A DNA stretch of 64,000 bases from JANJUB01 sp964586225 (GCA_964586225.1 CAZPHD010000001.1:186001-250000); one strand, 5' to 3'. Shown: positions 10,101 through 17,122, numbered from the stretch's first letter. Notes: generated from the letters alone by a model not told the origin. Program-made: numbers and translations.

Positions 10101-10645
10101 CCTCCGCCCGGGCTCTTCTGAGGCGGCGGCAGGTAGATGGCCGTGTAGCCCACCCGGGCCACTTCGGGCAGTCGCTGCATGATCACGCGGTAGTCGGTTT
10201 CGAACCACTGCAAAATGGCCCCGGGCCGGTATCGAGGCGTGTAGCGCGTGTAGAAGCTGAAGTTCTGGCCGCCGTTGTTGTCGAAGAGCGGCCCCCCTTC
10301 GTTGCCCTGGGCTCGAATGAAGAACTTGACCTCGGAGCCAGATGGAAACGGACCCAGAAGCCCATACCACTGCGTGTTGTTGCCCACAATCTTGTCAAAT
10401 GAGAATACGTATTCCTGAGTCGTTTGCCAATTGTTCGTGGTCACGAATGCGGAGACCGACTGACCGGGGGCGATCGGGAAGGTCTGTGTGGTGACGGTGA
10501 TGGTTTGGCCTTCCTCGATGAATCCTGCTCGGCTTGGGAACGCCTGCCCATACAAGAACAGCTTTGTTTCTCCAAGCCACGAAAGCTGCGCCGACCCGTA
10601 GGACGCCACCGCGAGCCACAAAAGAACCAGGGCACCACGCACCAT
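7172..10645 (-). CDS. Large secreted GH13 alpha-amylase-family glycoside hydrolase
   Basis: A 1157-residue exported enzyme. After the signal peptide (MVRGALVLLWLAVASYGSAQ) comes a starch-binding-like N-terminal beta domain, then a GH13 barrel with all four conserved regions: I DLVYNH, II GYRLDAVKH (nucleophile Asp), III FAEDYTS (acid/base Glu) and IV VQSHDD (transition-state Asp). The last 500 residues are beta-rich: an Ig-like stretch and a CBM9/DOMON-like carbohydrate-binding module (DGVLTEYG, YLYVGLAGNVD, GVAFWLDTDPDG). It should hydrolyse alpha-glucans outside the inner membrane. An upstream ATG at 10687 exists but the ATG at 10645 starts a clean signal peptide and follows TATAAT by 7 nt. 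About twice the usual amylase length. Confidence 0.9.
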   Translation of the reverse strand: MVRGALVLLWLAVASYGSAQLSWLGETKLFLYGQAFPSRAGFIEEGQTITVTTQTFPIAPGQSVSAFVTTNNWQTTQEYVFSFDKIVGNNTQWYGLLGPFPSGSEVKFFIRAQGNEGGPLFDNNGGQNFSFYTRYTPRYRPGAILQWFETDYRVIMQRLPEVARVGYTAIYLPPPQKSPGGGFSTGYNPFDRFDLGERLMFGTVRTRYGTSQELHELILMAKRFGIEIYADLVYNHNSNRAHWAIDRYPDAIPEDFHIRSSSDTGNNEIDFNVESSFSFGMLNHDLVGLVDFAHEDHNNTRTGAFNLPSFASFNGSGKPNFVRHPRNPHYYPGFQSYADDVRGLLKRWGWFLTNHYGFEGYRLDAVKHTPPAFFDFVPDADQPGSYVSNGDAMVDLFGINRNLYIFAEDYTSNAFELREYAKTGMNLLDFPLKFNFNQVFNSSGFGNLGGTFSSGWGLDGATGLAYENGGLGRDVGVSFVQSHDDGPAWSNNLAHALMFTRPGRPLVYYDGNNLDPNNYNQFPKPGRYDSLGNGGDTTTRMVDVRNRFARGAMVNRWVEDRVYIVERQVSGFGTLLTGMNLRGDEDQTRTVMTAFAPNTVLRDYSGQRPDVTVEANGSVTITIPSNSTPTNQNNARGYVFYAPVTPEGTVKLFNSVGISNTLGSEIPFQTYSMPSGWNAAPQTYEAATVGDERFHLTVSADPSGFSAVAKLDSGIALGGLTPLQNTPEGLSDGFVPLAKLGPGQFELKNIRTNDLVDGLHVLRVRVFTNTPGRPGMFSEFVRFFYVQRARPFVMDGVLTEYGAASANQTRTPSSQANRLDQLFFTNDDQYLYVGLAGNVDVSENKTNGVAFWLDTDPDGPSGIQALDALDDDSSPATRLLSNARVTVQGIRPDFGLGVLRRSTASTAPGAHFTGQPALTPAVGAHAGLYRYANNLKVLSRRRVAVAWQPRTGPFENPPKGLEAAIPLRELFTANPPPAVRMLAYLLTTGETGNVLSSTDPLRGTYGGYGNPVSWVSNQFLPPQATIVNDPGTQAITAPYYVQRSLLFMRKVETGFSLTASPVTYDLNNRLYRQAVTLTNTAASRLNGWLALRVATPPGVTLMNRTDMSLVQPSKAYRVITYSSLNAGQSLTFTLEYRANSAVSVQPQFELFSGRGIL

Positions 10646-10652
10646 GAAGTCT

Positions 10653-10658
10653 ATTATA
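10653..10658 (-). promoter_or_regulatory. -10 box (TATAAT), leaderless promoter of the amylase
   Basis: On the minus strand a perfect TATAAT is followed by AGACTTC and ATG at 10645 (7-nt gap). This decides the start against the longer frame from 10687. Confidence 0.6.
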
Positions 10659-10689
10659 AGACAGGTTTCCTCCGGTAACCTCAGCAACG

Positions 10690-11178
10690 ATGACTCTTCG
10701 CGTCAGTCTTGAGGATTTTGCCGAAGCCGTGCACCGCTATGGGGGAGGTCTGGAAGTGTACGTGGCAGGCCCCGCCGATGCCCTCACCGCCACTGCGCTC
10801 AATGACGAGACCGGCGTGGTGGTGACGACGATCGCTGATGATCTCGACAAGCTACGCAAGCTTCTAAGCGAAGCGGGACTGATTTTGCGGGACGGCACCC
10901 TTGAACAGCCTGACATCAGGGAAGTTCACGTGGTTGGTGTCGCGTACTCGAGCGATGACGCGGCCCCCGGATTGTGGATGGACGCCTTTCCCTATCCGCC
11001 ATCACAACTTGAAGTGCTTCGGACCTTCTACGATGAGTTGATTGAGACCGGCGAACTAAGCGACGTGCCGTTTGAGCAGTTTCGCCGGCACCTCAGAACC
11101 ACCGTCGTCACGCTGACCCCCGACGAGCTAAGCGGCTACGCCTCGAAGAAACGCGCCGCCCCTAAGCCTGAAACGTAA
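10690..11178 (+). CDS. Conserved-looking hypothetical cytosolic protein
   Basis: A 162-residue acidic protein with no signal or membrane segment and no motif I recognise. It alternates predicted strands and helices (LEVYVAGPADALTATALNDET, DDLDKLRKLLSEAGLILRDG, a C-terminal helix PDELSGYASKKRAAPKPET). It starts at ATG 10690, divergent from the amylase across a 44-bp gap; a weak TAACCT box lies 8 nt before the ATG. The last 17 bp overlap the 3' end of the convergent mgtE. Codon use is like its neighbours, which supports it as real. Confidence 0.72.
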   Translation: MTLRVSLEDFAEAVHRYGGGLEVYVAGPADALTATALNDETGVVVTTIADDLDKLRKLLSEAGLILRDGTLEQPDIREVHVVGVAYSSDDAAPGLWMDAFPYPPSQLEVLRTFYDELIETGELSDVPFEQFRRHLRTTVVTLTPDELSGYASKKRAAPKPET

Positions 11179-12553
11179 GTCCGAGCACTTGGCGGGCGAC
11201 CTCAAAGTAGATGACCAGTCCCGTGGCATCCACGAATGTCGTGATAAACGGCGCACTCATGACCGCTGGGTCAAAGCCAAAGCGCTTTGCGGTTAGCGGC
11301 AACATACTGCCCACGATCGCCGCCCAAAGCACGATCATGGGCAACGCGATTCCAACCACCAGCGAAACTTGAAAACCCGACTGCCAGCTCAGGGCGCGAA
11401 TAAATCCGGCCAAGCCTAGCACTCCACCAATCACCAGCGCCACCCCAAACTCCCGACGGAGGACACGCAGTCCGTCTGTCGCCCGAACGTCGCCTACCGC
11501 GAGGGCGCGGGTGATCGTGGTCGTGACCTGCGACCCCGAGTTGCCTCCCGCACCGATCAGCAGCGGGATAAACAGCGTTAGGCTGGCGACAATCGCTAGC
11601 TGTCCAGCCGCCGAACCCGCCTCTTCGGTTGGGATGTAATGCCGAAGCACCAGTCCCGTGAACGTCTCCGCAAAGAACAGCATGAACAGCCAAGGTAATC
11701 GACGGCGGACAAGCTGGGCGACGGAAAGCGAAAGATAAGATTCAGCGTCGCCCGAGACGGCACCCAGCTTGAGCACGTCCTCCGTGTCGGCATCGGAGAG
11801 AATCTCCTGCGCATCATCCGCCGTGAAAATGCCGAGCATCCGCCCGCGATCGTCCAGAACGGGGAGTGCGCTGAATCCGTAGCGGGCTAAGACCCGCGCC
11901 GCATCCTCCTCGCCCATTGCGCTGTCGACCGTGACGGGATCGGGGTTCATCACGTCTCGAGCACTTGCGTTAGGATCGGATCGGAGGACGCGGCGAAGGG
12001 TCAGCAAGCCCAACAGGTGGTCGTTCTCACTCAGAACATAAATGTAGTTGATGGTCTCGAACTCCTCGGTGCTCGCCATCCGCAACAGATCCAACACTTC
12101 CGCCATCGAGGTGGTTGGGGCGACGGAAACATAGCTCTCCGTGAGAAGGCGGCCCACCGACCCTTCGGGAAAGCTGAGCAGCCGGCGAATCTCCTGGGCG
12201 TCCTCGTCGGGAATAACATTGAGCAGTGCCTCGTAGCGCTCGGGCTCAATCTCCTCCCGCAGGTCGAGAGCGTCGTCCATGGGCAGGACGTCAAGGTAGT
12301 GCGCGAGAATCTCGTCGGGTAGCTCTGCCGCCAATCGCCGCGCGGTTTCCGTGGGCAACTCAACCAGCAAGTCGCCAGCGACTTCGGCATCGAGCCGGCG
12401 CAGCAGGGCGAGTTGCTCATCATCTTCAAGGCGGATGAACGCCTCGGCGAGGTCTTCAGTACGAACGCCGTCGAGATCGCTCCGCAGGTCGACCTCTTCT
12501 AAGGTCGCAAGCGCACGCAGGCGGTCGAGCAGGGTTTGATCATCGGTTCGCAT
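11162..12553 (-). CDS. mgtE: Magnesium transporter MgtE
   Basis: A 463-residue inner-membrane Mg2+ channel/transporter. The N-terminal superhelical domain (about 1-130; repeated LADELPDE/LDVLPMDDALDLREEI units) precedes two CBS domains (about 135-255, including TLRRVLRSDP and FSALPVLDDRGRMLGIFTADD) and a connecting helix. The membrane domain (about 280-463) holds five hydrophobic helices and the conserved GAGGNSGSQ and LPMIVLW segments. Cytosolic domains sense Mg2+ and close the pore. The gene is preceded by a good promoter and a roughly 100-nt leader with a strong hairpin, so post-transcriptional control is plausible; the leader does not match the M-box consensus by eye. Confidence 0.95.
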   Translation of the reverse strand: MRTDDQTLLDRLRALATLEEVDLRSDLDGVRTEDLAEAFIRLEDDEQLALLRRLDAEVAGDLLVELPTETARRLAAELPDEILAHYLDVLPMDDALDLREEIEPERYEALLNVIPDEDAQEIRRLLSFPEGSVGRLLTESYVSVAPTTSMAEVLDLLRMASTEEFETINYIYVLSENDHLLGLLTLRRVLRSDPNASARDVMNPDPVTVDSAMGEEDAARVLARYGFSALPVLDDRGRMLGIFTADDAQEILSDADTEDVLKLGAVSGDAESYLSLSVAQLVRRRLPWLFMLFFAETFTGLVLRHYIPTEEAGSAAGQLAIVASLTLFIPLLIGAGGNSGSQVTTTITRALAVGDVRATDGLRVLRREFGVALVIGGVLGLAGFIRALSWQSGFQVSLVVGIALPMIVLWAAIVGSMLPLTAKRFGFDPAVMSAPFITTFVDATGLVIYFEVARQVLGLTFQA

Positions 12554-12573
12554 AACGGCTTACTCCGATCGGA

Positions 12574-12597
12574 GCCGCTATGCGGGAACATAGCGGC
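12574..12597 (-). promoter_or_regulatory. Perfect 9-bp hairpin in the mgtE leader
   Basis: GCCGCTATG, a 6-nt loop, CATAGCGGC: a perfect 9-bp stem in the mRNA leader, ending about 20 nt before the mgtE ATG. It is followed by CTCCGATCGGAG, a second short palindrome. Could occlude or position the ribosome, or act as an attenuator; unlike most nearby genes this mRNA has a leader. Confidence 0.5.
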
Positions 12598-12657
12598 AAG
12601 TTAGGGATTGCTGGGTTCCATAGATGAAAAGCCGACGACGATGTCGACTGAGCCTCT

Positions 12658-12687
12658 ATTATGGCCGGTTTCAGCCTAAGATGTCAA
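12658..12687 (-). promoter_or_regulatory. Sigma-70-like promoter of mgtE
   Basis: On the minus strand: TTGACA (12682-12687), 18-nt spacer, CATAAT (12658-12663). Six of six and five of six consensus matches. The predicted start site leaves a leader of roughly 100 nt before the ATG at 12553. Confidence 0.65.
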
Positions 12688-12742
12688 CCCGCTGGCAAAG
12701 AACGACATGCAAATCGTTCAATCTACAACAATCGCACAAATA

Positions 12743-13621
12743 CTACGATTTTCGCGTCACCGTGTAGTCCGCGAGTGCGATTAAGAAGTCGCGCTGAAGG
12801 GCGGTCGTTGGCAAAGCCAGCTTGGCGCGATGTACGGCGATTGTCGCGGCGATCCGGGCACCGTCAAGGCCATGAAGGTGGGGGTAAGTCGCCTTGCCGC
12901 GATCGCGGTCGGTCCCCGAGGCCTTGCCGAGATCCGCCTCAACCCCGGTCTCGTTCAGGATGTCGTCCGCAATCTGAAACGCGAGCCCAAGATGAACGCC
13001 GTAATTGCGATACGCCTCGACGGTCGGCGCATCCGCGCCGCCCAAGAGTGCCCCGATCTCACAACTGGCGGCGATCAACGCTCCGGTCTTACGGCTATGA
13101 ATGAACTCGAGCGTTGCATCATCGTAGGTTTGGCCCTCGGTCAGCACGTCCACGATCTCGCCCGCGACCAGCCCATTGCTTCCGCTTGCCATCGCCAAGA
13201 CTTGCACCGCCCGCACCACCCGTGCGGGATCAATCCCAAGACTGGAAACCCACTCAAAAGCCAGCGCAAACAGCGCATCGCCCGCGAGGATGGCCGTCGC
13301 CTCCCCAAACTCGATATGACACGTCGGCCGCCCGCGTCGCAGGGCATCGTTGTCGATCGCCGGGAGATCGTCGTGAATCAACGAGAACACGTGGACCAGT
13401 TCAAGGGCGCATGCCGCGTCAATGATCTCCTTCGATGAGCCACCGACCGAGTCCGCGCACGCCATACACAGGACCGGCCGCAACCGCTTTCCCGGCGCGA
13501 GCGCGGAATAGCGCATCGCCGCCATCAAGGGTTCGGCCCGACCCTCGGCCTGGGGTAAGCGCTCCGCCAGCCGTGCATCACACAGATCTGCGTAGGCCTT
13601 TAGGCGGGCTTGCCACTCCAC
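12743..13621 (-). CDS. ispA: Short-chain polyprenyl synthase, farnesyl diphosphate synthase type
   Basis: A 292-residue isoprenyl diphosphate synthase. The first Asp-rich motif, DDLPAIDND, has the two-residue insertion of bacterial type II FPP/GGPP synthases and is preceded by VFSLIH, with Phe at the fifth position before the motif, as in farnesyl synthases. GKRLRP and the second motif DDILNETG are present. It condenses DMAPP and two IPP to C15 (possibly C20) in the cytosol, feeding the long-chain synthase at 5.4 kb. The frame is open to 13678, but the GTG at 13621 is preferred: TAAACT lies 7 nt upstream and the longer form would overlap the divergent gene at 13672. Confidence 0.9.
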   Translation of the reverse strand: MEWQARLKAYADLCDARLAERLPQAEGRAEPLMAAMRYSALAPGKRLRPVLCMACADSVGGSSKEIIDAACALELVHVFSLIHDDLPAIDNDALRRGRPTCHIEFGEATAILAGDALFALAFEWVSSLGIDPARVVRAVQVLAMASGSNGLVAGEIVDVLTEGQTYDDATLEFIHSRKTGALIAASCEIGALLGGADAPTVEAYRNYGVHLGLAFQIADDILNETGVEADLGKASGTDRDRGKATYPHLHGLDGARIAATIAVHRAKLALPTTALQRDFLIALADYTVTRKS

Positions 13622-13628
13622 AGAACTG

Positions 13629-13634
13629 AGTTTA
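13629..13634 (-). promoter_or_regulatory. -10 box (TAAACT), leaderless promoter of ispA
   Basis: TAAACT then CAGTTCT then the GTG start at 13621 (7-nt gap). Divergent to the TAGACT box at 13660, so both promoters share a 50-bp spacer. Confidence 0.5.
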
Positions 13635-13659
13635 CCGGAGGGGTTTAGCCTCCCAGCGG

Positions 13660-13665
13660 TAGACT
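13660..13665 (+). promoter_or_regulatory. -10 box (TAGACT), leaderless promoter
   Basis: TAGACT, then TTCGGC (6 nt), then the ATG at 13672. Confidence 0.5.
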
Positions 13666-13671
13666 TTCGGC

Positions 13672-14952
13672 ATGGCAACGATTCGCCCCTTCCGGGGATT
13701 GCGCTACGCGCCGACCGCTGGTCAGTTGGCCGACCTGGTCGCTCCGCCCTACGATGTCATCTCGCCCGACGAACGCGTTGCGCTTGCCGCTAAGAGCAGC
13801 AACAATGTGGTCGGATTGACGCTCCCGCAAGGTGAAGCCGACGACCGTAGCAAGTTTGTCAAGTACGCCAAGAGCGCGGCGTTGCTCGCCGAATGGCGTC
13901 GCCAGGGTGTGATGACCGTTGAGGACGAACCCGCGTTCTACCGATACACACAGTGGTTCACCATTCCCGGATCGACGGAGACGTTCGCCCGCCGCAGCAT
14001 CATTTCGCTCATCAAAACCGAGCCCTACGAGAAGGGTGTCGTGCTTCCGCACGAGCAAACCTTCCCCAAGCACAAGGAAGACCGGCTTCGCATTCTGGAG
14101 GCCACCCGCGCCCACCTCGAGTGCATCTTTGGCCTCTTCGAAGACGAAGGCGGATCGCTCTTCAAACAAATCGACAGCGCACACGGCAATGTTGTGGCCG
14201 ATGTGACGACCGATGACGGCGTTCGTCACTTGCTGGAGACCCTGACCGACCCCGAGACCGTCCGCACGTTGGTCGCGGGCATGGATGACCGCAAGGTATG
14301 GATTGCCGACGGTCACCACCGGTATGAAACCGCATGCACCTTCCGCGAAATGCAAGGCGAGAAGCCCGACCTGATCGCCGAAGACTTCATGATGATGGCG
14401 CTGAGTTCGATGTCCGACCCCGGCCTCGTGCTTCTGCCCACGCATCGCATCGTGAAGAAGATGCCAATTCAGGGACGAGAACTTGAGAGTGCCCTTAAGC
14501 GCTTCTTCAACGTTCGCGAGGTGCCGAATGGACGCTTGCTCGAAGAGATGACCGAGCTGAACCGGCCCGACACCCGAGCCCTTGGAGTCGCTCAACCGAG
14601 CGGCATGGGCTTGTTGCTCACGCTTGATCGCCCCGAAGATGTGATTGATTGGATCGACAACGATGACAGCCCGAGGCTCAAAATGCTCGATGTCTCGATC
14701 CTTCACCACGTGATCTTCGACAAGATCCTCGGCCTGAAGGGGCTGGAGTTCTTCTCGTACACCCGCGACCCCGAAGAGGCTCTGTTCGCCGTATCGGACG
14801 GTAGCGATGCGAGCTTCCTCATGAACCCGCCGACGGTCGAAGACATGCAAGTTATTGCGCTCGGCGGCGAGAAGATGCCTCAAAAGAGCACCTACTACTA
14901 TCCAAAGATCTTGAGCGGCCTCGTGCTCTGGTCGCTGAACGACTTCATCTAA
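13672..14952 (+). CDS. DUF1015 family protein
   Basis: A 426-residue cytosolic protein of the DUF1015 family. The N-terminal signature is clear (IRPFRGLRYAPTAGQLADLVAPPYDVIS), as are RRSIISLIKTEPYEKGVVLPHEQT and the central IADGHHRYETA motif with an Asp-His-His cluster that looks like a catalytic or metal site. Families of this kind occur next to D-3-phosphoglycerate dehydrogenase and serine genes in other genomes, and SerK-like ADP-dependent kinases share this fold family, so a small-molecule kinase is a guess. Here the next gene, 2 nt downstream, is a metallo-beta-lactamase hydrolase. The first promoter box is TAGACT at 13660. Confidence 0.88.
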   Translation: MATIRPFRGLRYAPTAGQLADLVAPPYDVISPDERVALAAKSSNNVVGLTLPQGEADDRSKFVKYAKSAALLAEWRRQGVMTVEDEPAFYRYTQWFTIPGSTETFARRSIISLIKTEPYEKGVVLPHEQTFPKHKEDRLRILEATRAHLECIFGLFEDEGGSLFKQIDSAHGNVVADVTTDDGVRHLLETLTDPETVRTLVAGMDDRKVWIADGHHRYETACTFREMQGEKPDLIAEDFMMMALSSMSDPGLVLLPTHRIVKKMPIQGRELESALKRFFNVREVPNGRLLEEMTELNRPDTRALGVAQPSGMGLLLTLDRPEDVIDWIDNDDSPRLKMLDVSILHHVIFDKILGLKGLEFFSYTRDPEEALFAVSDGSDASFLMNPPTVEDMQVIALGGEKMPQKSTYYYPKILSGLVLWSLNDFI

Positions 14953-14954
14953 GC

Positions 14955-15761
14955 ATGAGAATTCGGCTTCTCGGCACCGGTTCGGCAGACGGGGTTCCCG
15001 GTTACTTCGGGGATACCCGGGTGAGCGAGTATGCACGCGAGCACCGGGGCCGAGAAGTTCGAACGCGGTCGGCCGCAGTCGTGGACGACTGCCTCAAGAT
15101 CGACTTCGGCCCAGATTCGCTGGCCCAAATCCAGCGAGAAGGTCTGGATACGCGAGATTGGTGCGCACTACTGTTCACTCACAGTCACGACGACCACTTC
15201 TGCCCGAGCGAGCTCCAGTATCTGCTCTACCCATTCTGCGACTGCGAGGTCATGCCCTTCCCGATCTATGGCAACGCCGCCATTCTTGATGCAATTCGAT
15301 CTCGATACCCCGATTGGCCCTTTGAGCTGAACCTCACGGAGAGCTTCAAGCCCTTCTCCATTGGCGCCTACGAAGTCACGCCGATTCATGCGCATCATAT
15401 GCTCGAAGAAGATGCCCACAACTTCGTGATCGAGCACGCAGGTTCAAAGCTGATCTATGCCACCGATACGGGCGTCTGGCTTGAAGACACGTGGGCGTTC
15501 CTTCCGGGTCTCCGGGCCGATGCGCTCGTGATTGAGTGTGGGCAAGGCGCGGTAGAAACCGACTACTACGGGCATCTGACGTTTGACCAAGTGCTCGAGG
15601 TGGTTGATCGAATGCGCGCGATCGGCGCGGTCCATGCGGATACGCAGATCGTGACCACCCACCATAGCCAACTCGGCGACCAGACGTACGCTGAACTGGT
15701 CGACTTGTTGGCGCCCCACGGCATCGAGGCGGGCTACGACGGCATGGTTGTGGAGATCTAG
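14955..15761 (+). CDS. Metallo-beta-lactamase-fold hydrolase (PhnP / RNase Z-like subfamily)
   Basis: A 268-residue MBL-fold enzyme. MRIRLLGTGSADGVPG at the N-terminus is typical of the PhnP/RNase Z group. The zinc motif HSHDDH is at residues 76-81; further ligands are likely His in THAHHMLEEDAHN, Asp in YATDTGVW, and the C-terminal His of TTHHSQLGD. Members hydrolyse cyclic phosphodiesters or process RNA; no substrate-specific insert such as the RNase Z exosite is seen, so PhnP-like cyclic phosphodiesterase is more likely. Starts 2 nt after the DUF1015 gene and is probably cotranscribed with it. Confidence 0.85.
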   Translation: MRIRLLGTGSADGVPGYFGDTRVSEYAREHRGREVRTRSAAVVDDCLKIDFGPDSLAQIQREGLDTRDWCALLFTHSHDDHFCPSELQYLLYPFCDCEVMPFPIYGNAAILDAIRSRYPDWPFELNLTESFKPFSIGAYEVTPIHAHHMLEEDAHNFVIEHAGSKLIYATDTGVWLEDTWAFLPGLRADALVIECGQGAVETDYYGHLTFDQVLEVVDRMRAIGAVHADTQIVTTHHSQLGDQTYAELVDLLAPHGIEAGYDGMVVEI

Positions 15762-15821
15762 CGCCGCTAGGCGTCTCGAGAATCGTGGAACTGGATAGCA
15801 GACACAGACGTCAATTTTGCC

Positions 15822-15892
15822 GAGCGGGTGTGTCTGCAAAGGGCAGCGGACTGCGAACCTGATCATACGGGTTCAAATCCGTCACCCGCTCA
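15822..15892 (+). tRNA. tRNA-like sequence, possibly a degenerate tRNA-Cys relic
   Basis: A 71-nt block whose ends pair perfectly over 9 bp (GAGCGGGTG with CACCCGCTC). It contains a T-loop signature GTTCAAATCC and a stretch GCAGCGGACTGCGAACC much like tRNA-Cys anticodon arms (GCAGCGGACTGCAAATCC). But the T stem is only 4 bp (ACGG/CCGT, 8-nt loop, one C seemingly lost), the anticodon stem has two mismatches, and the loop would read GCG rather than GCA. Either a decayed tRNA or an odd one. No CCA is encoded. It abuts the formate dehydrogenase remnant at 15935. Confidence 0.35.
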
Positions 15893-15934
15893 GTTCTTTT
15901 CCGACTCCCGTGGAGACATCGCGCGCCGGGCATC

Positions 15935-15983
15935 ACCGCTCCACCCGAACCGCTGTCACCTTGTACTCCGGAGCCCCCACAAC
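15935..15983 (-). pseudogene. 3'-terminal remnant of a formate dehydrogenase alpha gene (49-bp direct repeat, left copy)
   Basis: On the minus strand this 49-bp segment encodes VVGAPEYKVTAVRVER followed by TGA, identical in protein to the last 16 residues of the formate dehydrogenase gene at 18145-20778. The DNA matches 45 of 49 bases with the segment 18147-18195; all four differences are synonymous third positions. Similarity stops abruptly on both sides. It is a displaced gene end in the same orientation as the intact gene, with four foreign-looking genes in between. Confidence 0.85.
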
Positions 15984-16023
15984 TAGTAGACAAAACTTCT
16001 GTCTTGCAAAGGCCGGGGGGCGC

Positions 16024-16029
16024 TATAAT
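16024..16029 (+). promoter_or_regulatory. -10 box (TATAAT) of the island operon
   Basis: Perfect TATAAT 11 nt before the GTG at 16041; a weak TTGCAA at 16004 is only 14 nt upstream. Lies just inside the left 49-bp repeat and would drive the four overlapping island genes. Confidence 0.5.
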
Positions 16030-16040
16030 GCAAGAGAGTC

Positions 16041-16580
16041 GTGGGGGTGACCGTGACATTAACCAGGAAATCCATCTCGCATAAATCTCGTGGACTCGGG
16101 CTTATTGCACTTGGCGTGTTGAGCACCGGCGTTCCGTGCGGAATCTTGCTGGGCAATGCAGCTTCACGCCCTCGTGCCGCTGTTCCTGATCCACTTCAGG
16201 AGATTCGCAAGAGTCTACTCAAGACCCGCGTACCGGCAGAACTTGCCGTAGGTGCGCCAGTCAGCACTCGCGTCGTATATGTGGGAGTTGAGCTCCCCCG
16301 ATGTTCGTCTGATCGGTTTCTTGCGTATACAGCAGTTGATCCAAAGCGACATGTGACCATCCTTCTACCCGGTGTAGCGCCGAGTGATGCCGTCCTGCTT
16401 GGTCCAACCGCCGAAGGCATCTCACTCGTCGCCGACAAGGATCGGCGGATGTTGTCTGAGATGATCTATATCAACGCTCCGATCGTATTCCTTGTGGACC
16501 CTTTAGGCACGATCATTGACGTTCAAAGGGCCCCGGCCGTGACCACCGCTGAAGACCTCGCACGGAGCTTAGTGAAATGA
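16041..16580 (+). CDS. Membrane-anchored protein with a possible thioredoxin-like fold
   Basis: A 179-residue protein, first of four overlapping island genes. It has a basic N-terminus, a hydrophobic anchor (about 18-42, GLIALGVLSTGVPCGILLGNAA) and an extracytoplasmic domain. The end of the domain (NAPIVFLVDPLGTIIDVQRAP, then a helix AEDLARSLVK) resembles the last strands of thioredoxin/peroxiredoxin folds, where a cis-Pro and a FLVD.G motif are common; but the usual active-site CxxC is absent (only CSSD near 87). So this may be a non-catalytic redoxin-like domain; low certainty. GTG start; further in-frame GTGs follow at 16047 and 16053. Its stop overlaps the pseudopilin start (ATGA). Confidence 0.65.
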   Translation: MGVTVTLTRKSISHKSRGLGLIALGVLSTGVPCGILLGNAASRPRAAVPDPLQEIRKSLLKTRVPAELAVGAPVSTRVVYVGVELPRCSSDRFLAYTAVDPKRHVTILLPGVAPSDAVLLGPTAEGISLVADKDRRMLSEMIYINAPIVFLVDPLGTIIDVQRAPAVTTAEDLARSLVK

Positions 16581-17122
16581 ACCTCCGTGCCTTCACTTTG
16601 ATCGAGGTTCTATGTGTCGCGGTGATTATCGCCACGTTGACGGCCATTCTCATGCCCGTGTTTAGCTCGGCCAAGATGAGCGCGAAGCGAACCTCCAGCC
16701 TTTCCCGAATGCAGCAAATCTATGCGGGACTCATGATCTACCAGGCTGACTACGACGGTGCAGGCTATGGAAGTGCCGCCAAGATGGGCCTCCCGTCGAT
16801 GATCCGCCTGCTCGAGACCCTCGGAGCAGCGTGCCCATCGGTACCGGTTGAGTTGTGGATGAGCCCATGCGGTTACCACGCTGACGGACCGACTGGCTTC
16901 TGGTCCTATAGTTACCATGCAGACGATGAGGGATGGGGTCACTTCGCTGAGAAGTATGAGGGGCGCACTCCGCTCCTGAGCGATTTGCCGTGTAGCGATG
17001 TTCCCGCTGAAGGAGATTCAGATCTTGTAACCAAGTCTGTACCTTTCTTGAATCTTGATGGACAGGTCCGTATAGCCAAAGGAAGAGGAACTCCGATGGC
17101 TCTCAACTTCTTCGTGCAATGA
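16577..17122 (+). CDS. Type II/IV pseudopilin-like protein with prepilin N-terminus
   Basis: A 181-residue protein with a class III (prepilin) signal: MNLRA followed by FTLIEVLCVAVIIATLTAIL. Glu at position 5 of the mature helix is present; the residue before the cut is Ala instead of the usual Gly. The C-terminal part (DYDGAGYGSAAKMG, FWSYSYHADDEG, VPFLNLDGQVRIAKG) is of the H-X9-DG type seen in secretion-like pseudopilins that are abundant in Planctomycetota and Armatimonadota. A prepilin peptidase would process it at the inner membrane. It overlaps both neighbours by 4 nt, so its function is probably linked to the redoxin-like and Cys-rich proteins of the same operon. Confidence 0.85.
   Translation: MNLRAFTLIEVLCVAVIIATLTAILMPVFSSAKMSAKRTSSLSRMQQIYAGLMIYQADYDGAGYGSAAKMGLPSMIRLLETLGAACPSVPVELWMSPCGYHADGPTGFWSYSYHADDEGWGHFAEKYEGRTPLLSDLPCSDVPAEGDSDLVTKSVPFLNLDGQVRIAKGRGTPMALNFFVQ

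Noticed and set aside
12554..12742. M-box riboswitch upstream of mgtE
   Set aside because: Conserved M-box blocks are not seen and the transcribed leader is only about 100 nt; kept only as a hairpin leader.
13622..13678. Longer start for ispA at 13678
   Set aside because: It would overlap the divergent gene at 13672 and both promoters; GTG 13621 has a -10 box 7 nt upstream.
13645..15036. Long minus-strand frame opposite the DUF1015 gene
   Set aside because: Shadow of a strongly supported plus-strand gene in high-GC DNA; protein composition is atypical and no family is recognised. The same applies to long frames opposite lepA (29032-30378), tyrS (52622-54148) and the membrane protein (59963-61417).
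15822..15892. tRNA-Sec, given a 9-bp plus 4-bp branch and a nearby Sec-type selD
   Set aside because: Only 71 nt long, with no long variable arm and no UCA anticodon; bacterial tRNA-Sec is about 90-100 nt.
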